Below, piece by piece: positions 24,193 through 24,277 of a DNA stretch of 24,277 bases. The stretch is from positions 1 through 24,277 of the forward strand of contig JAMCQI010000082.1 in NCBI GenBank assembly GCA_023381515.1, given 5' to 3'. The position numbers and the translations under genes were made by a program. The stretch comes from Chloroflexota bacterium (lineage in GTDB: Bacteria > Chloroflexota > Anaerolineae > UBA4142). The notes beneath the pieces are model-generated. The model made no database searches, was not told the DNA's origin, and was given only the letters and a program-made list of their open reading frames with translations. Position 1 is the first letter of the stretch. Each line of letters opens with the position of its first letter.

Positions 24193-24277
24193 TTAGGCAC
24201 GCTGGAAGATGAGAGGCAAGGCGAGTTTCGGATGGGCCGCGTAGTCCCGCCGCACATCGGGCACGTTTTTCACGCCC
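24193..24277 (-). CDS. Possible 3' end of a gene (partial)
   Basis: The minus-strand frame from the window edge to a TAA at 24195-24193 reads GVKNVPDVRRDYAAHPKLAL then PLIFQRA, which looks more like real protein than the alternative frame over the same bases. It would end 5 nt before the next frame begins. Only 27 codons are visible, so neither family nor reality is certain. Confidence 0.35.
   Translation of the reverse strand, partial: GVKNVPDVRRDYAAHPKLALPLIFQRA

Noticed and set aside
1..24277. CRISPR arrays, transposases, integrases or phage genes
   Set aside because: I found no regularly spaced repeats and no protein with transposase, integrase or phage motifs.

Overview
The window is about 24.3 kb of moderately GC-rich bacterial chromosome, densely coding on both strands, with no insertion sequence, CRISPR array or phage gene that I could recognise. 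The gene content points to Chloroflexota, though no 16S rRNA is present to prove it: a UPF0182 large membrane protein, a LeuRS T-box leader, an RpoB with a large lineage-type insertion, an RpoC with a coiled-coil insertion and acidic tail, and SHOCT, UPF0175 and PadR small proteins. The class cannot be named from this window.

Layout, left to right. (1) 1-2.2 kb: a thiolase-fold protein and an OB-fold (DUF35) partner form a two-gene operon behind a good promoter. Both lack the residues that define their families' chemistry: the nucleophilic Cys is Gly, and no zinc-ribbon cysteines remain. (2) 2.2-5.8 kb, minus strand: a UPF0182 membrane protein and a PAP2 phosphatase. (3) 5.9-9.9 kb, plus strand: a consensus promoter, tRNA-Ala(CGC), tRNA-Ala(GGC), a complete T-box riboswitch with a CUC (Leu) specifier, a compact alpha/beta hydrolase and leuS. 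I see no promoter or terminator between the tRNAs and the T-box, so these may form one transcript. (4) 9.9-19.0 kb: a terminator, a fully consensus promoter, a structured leader of about 430 nt, then rpoB and rpoC, closed by a 15-bp-stem terminator. The central 2.1 kb of rpoC has codon usage sharply different from both flanks, suggesting a recombinant or chimeric segment.

(5) 19.1-22.0 kb: a UPF0175 protein converges on a minus-strand cluster of a frameshifted SHOCT protein, a YdeI-like protein, the 3' remnant of a membrane protein, and an ABC ATPase with its permease. The remnant stops where the YdeI-like gene begins, which looks like a rearrangement that removed the front of the old ABC operon. 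(6) 22.4-23.4 kb: a PadR regulator and a four-helix membrane protein, behind a consensus promoter whose -10 box lies inside a near-perfect 35-bp palindrome, a textbook autoregulated pair. (7) 23.4-24.3 kb, minus strand: two short proteins with a similar C-terminal pattern, one of them a lipoprotein, plus the tail of another gene.

For a second look I would rank highest: the tRNA-Ala/T-box/leuS arrangement, the rpoC codon-usage mosaic, the thiolase/OB-fold pair without catalytic or zinc-binding residues, and the long rpoB leader.
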